Shown here piece by piece: positions 30,715-31,851 of a stretch of 31,851 nt of DNA. A program made the translations under genes and the position numbers. The notes under the pieces are model-generated. The model did not search any database. It had not been told where the DNA came from and saw only the letters and a list, made by a program, of their open reading frames with translations. This DNA comes from Nitzschia sp. DOCU1 (lineage: Eukaryota; Bacillariophyta; Bacillariophyceae; Bacillariales; Bacillariaceae), in the NCBI GenBank assembly GCA_951394045.1, contig CATOAN010000044.1:1-31851 (forward strand), read 5' to 3'. The number at the start of each line of letters is the position of its first letter. Within the stretch, counting starts at the first letter, position 1.

Positions 30715-31851
30715 ATCAGTCTCCTTGACTCTTCTTTCCCCAGGCTCCTGTATTCTTCTCTCCCCAGGCCCCTTTACTCTTCTTTACCGAAGCTCCTTTC
30801 CTATTCTTTCCCCAGGCCCCTTTACTCTTCTTTCCCCAGGCTCCATGACTCTTCTTTCCCCGGGCCGCTTTACTCTTCTTTCCCCAGGCTCCTTGACTCT
30901 CCTTTCCCCAGGCCCCTTTACTCTTCTTTCCCCAGGCCCCTTTACTCTTCTTTCCCCAGGCCCCATTGCTCTTCTCTCCCCAGGCCCCTTGACTCTTCCT
31001 TCCCCAGGCCTCTTTACTCTTCTTTCCACAGGCCCCATTACTCTTCTTTCCCCAGGCCCCATTACTCGTTTTTTTAACCCGGCTCCTTGACTCTTCTTCC
31101 CCCAGGCTCCGTTGCTATTGTTTCCCCAAGCTCCTTTACTCTTATTCCCTCGGGCTTCGTGACTCGTCTTTCCCCAGGCTCCTTTCCTCTTCTTTCCCCA
31201 GGCTCCTTTGCTCTTCTTTCCCCAGTCTCTTTTCCTCTTCCTTCCCTAGGCCGCTTGAATCTTCTGTCCCCAGGCTCCTTTACTCTTCTTTTCCCCAGGC
31301 CCCTTGACTCTTTTGTCCCCAGGCCCCCCTTACTCTTCCTTCCCCAGGCCCTTTGCTCTTCTTTCCCCAGGCTCCTTTACTCTTCTTGCCCCAGGCTCCT
31401 TTCCTCTTCTTTCCCTAGGCTCCTTTACTCTTCTTTTCCCAGGCTCCGTGACTCTTCTTTCACCAGGTTACTTGATTCTTCTTCCCCCAGGCCCCTTTCC
31501 TCTTCTTTTTCCAGGCCTCTTTGCTCTTCTTTCCCCCGGCCCCTTTTACTCTTCTTTCCCCAGACCCCTTTGCTCTTCTTTCTCCCAAGCTCCGTTACTC
31601 TTCTTTCCCTAGGCCCCTTTACTCTTCTTTCCCCAGGCTCCTTGACTCTTCCTTCCCCATGCCCCATTACTCTTCTTTCCCCAGGCCCCTTTACTCTTCT
31701 TTCCCCAGGCCCCGTTACTCTTCTTTCCCCAGGCCCCTCTACTCTTCTTTCCCAGGCCCCTTTACTCTTCTTTTCCCAGGCTCCGTTACTCTTCTTTCCC
31801 CAGGCTCCTTTACTCTTCTTTCCTCAGGCCCCATTACTCTTCTTTTCCCAG
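30715..31851. repeat. Rearranged tail with an extra diverged block
   Basis: After a CAGTCTCCTTGAC junction, the sequence resumes at an earlier point of the unit: CCGAAGCTCC 30787, TTAACCCGGC 31075, TCACCAGGTT 31460. The first spacing is 288 bp, matching alpha-2 (288) and beta-2 (286). The second is 385 bp instead of 470-520. The junction itself resembles the CAGTCTCCTTGAC sites near 6419, 18137 and 25590, which suggests exchange between non-equivalent monomers. After about 31550 the order is not placeable and monomers become very uniform. Confidence 0.65.
30787..31472. repeat. TTAACC block, extra diverged copy
   Basis: A fifth copy only 1,453 bp downstream of the beta-2 block, far closer than the 7.5 kb period. 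The central site reads TTTTTTTAACCCGGC. The order (CCATGACTC, GGGCCGC, TTAACC, TCACCAGGTT) is kept, so it is a displaced copy and not a chance match. It shows that the region beyond 30.7 kb has a different arrangement. Confidence 0.72.

Larger units (their letters stand above)
1..31851. repeat. 24-bp tandem satellite array filling the window
   Basis: The sequence is a continuous head-to-tail array of a 24-bp unit. On the + strand the unit is CCCCAGGCYCC followed directly by TTTACTCTTCTTT, where Y is T or C. The main variation is in the bases after the GGCYCC core: TTTAC, TTGAC, TTCCT, TTGCT, ATTAC or TTCAC. Common point changes turn CCCCAGG into CCCCGGG, CCCGAGG, CCCAAGG or CCTCAGG. Units of 23 and 25 bp are frequent and shift the reading frame; a 19-bp unit recurs at a few fixed places. 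Roughly 1,300 units fit by length. I found no inverted units and no foreign insertion longer than about one unit. The array starts and ends inside a monomer, so neither boundary is in view. This describes repeat structure only; no function can be assigned from sequence. I do not recognise it as a named satellite family. Confidence 0.98.
19242..31851. repeat. Super-repeat copy 2, partial (alpha-2, beta-2, rearranged tail)
   Basis: This is the second copy of the 19.2 kb pattern, cut by the window edge. It follows copy 1 through alpha and beta up to the CGCTCCTTGAC landmark at 30646 (counterpart 11405). It then departs: copy 1 goes straight into the TTTTCCTCTTCG block at 11483, while copy 2 keeps a short stretch with CAAGGCACCC near 30691 and then jumps to a diverged TTAACC block. 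The second period is therefore supported over about 11.4 kb, not the full 19.2 kb. Confidence 0.7.

Noticed and set aside
1..31851. CRISPR array
   Set aside because: Repeats are directly adjacent with no unique spacers, and the unit is 24 bp with gradual variation.
1..31851. Telomeric or subtelomeric simple repeat
   Set aside because: The unit is not a TTAGGG-like motif in any rotation or on either strand, and no such motif run was seen in the window.
1..31851. Seven monomers = 168 bp as a nucleosome-phasing unit
   Set aside because: Any 24-bp repeat gives this number. I see no seven-monomer periodicity in the variants, so it is numerology without chromatin data.
1..31851. Array of binding sites for GGAAA- or GGGAA-core factors (NFAT, Ikaros, PU.1 types)
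   Set aside because: The purine strand does contain GGGGAAAGAAGAGG-like text, but short cores are expected in any purine-rich repeat and no full consensus is matched consistently.

Overview
The whole 31.85 kb window is one head-to-tail tandem array of a 24-bp, pyrimidine-rich monomer. I see no credible protein gene, RNA gene, transposon, CRISPR array or replication origin. In every part I compared, the sequence reads as the same unit: a CCCCAGGCYCC half followed by a TTTACTCTTCTTT half. The unit is about 83% pyrimidine on the + strand, about 50-54% GC, and has no CpG in the consensus. Length divided by 24 gives roughly 1,300 monomers. No unit is inverted, and both window edges fall inside the array, so it continues on both sides. 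An array this large, with layered organisation, points to a eukaryotic nuclear genome (satellite, macrosatellite or giant minisatellite). Nothing in the window identifies the species or even the kingdom.

The informative content is the long-range order. Rare monomer variants recur as landmarks: TTTACTATGC at 131, 7653, 19372 and 26825; TTAACCAGGC or close variants at 2911, 10379, 22158, 29620 and 31075; ATTCAATCCCC at 3713, 11181, 22911 and 30422; GCAATTTTGC at 6021, 13673, 17741 and 25192. They define a higher-order unit of about 7.45-7.52 kb. Copies fall into two subtypes. Alpha (1-7521 and 19242-26693) and beta (7522-13795 and 26694-30714) are told apart by a shared 115-bp length difference and shared point variants. 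The alpha-beta order itself repeats at about 19.2 kb, giving three nested periods: 24 bp, about 7.5 kb and about 19.2 kb.

Layout: alpha-1 (1-7521); beta-1 (7522-13795, losing its tail near 13795); a 2.1 kb stretch of the same monomer without the landmarks (13796-15930); gamma, a partial copy holding only the 3' half of the unit (15931-19241); alpha-2 (19242-26693); beta-2 (26694-30714); and a rearranged tail (30715-31851) carrying an extra, diverged copy of the TTAACC block. Length differences between copies are mostly whole numbers of monomers, as expected from unequal exchange or slippage in register.

The many long open frames are a by-product of the repeat. 24 bp is eight codons, and the consensus has no stop in any + frame or in two of the three - frames. 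The more interesting possibilities are at RNA and DNA-structure level. Each + strand monomer resembles a 3' splice site with a polypyrimidine tract and UCUU-type (PTBP1/U2AF-like) motifs. Each - strand monomer is G-rich and purine-rich, with potential for R-loops, triplexes and G-quadruplexes.
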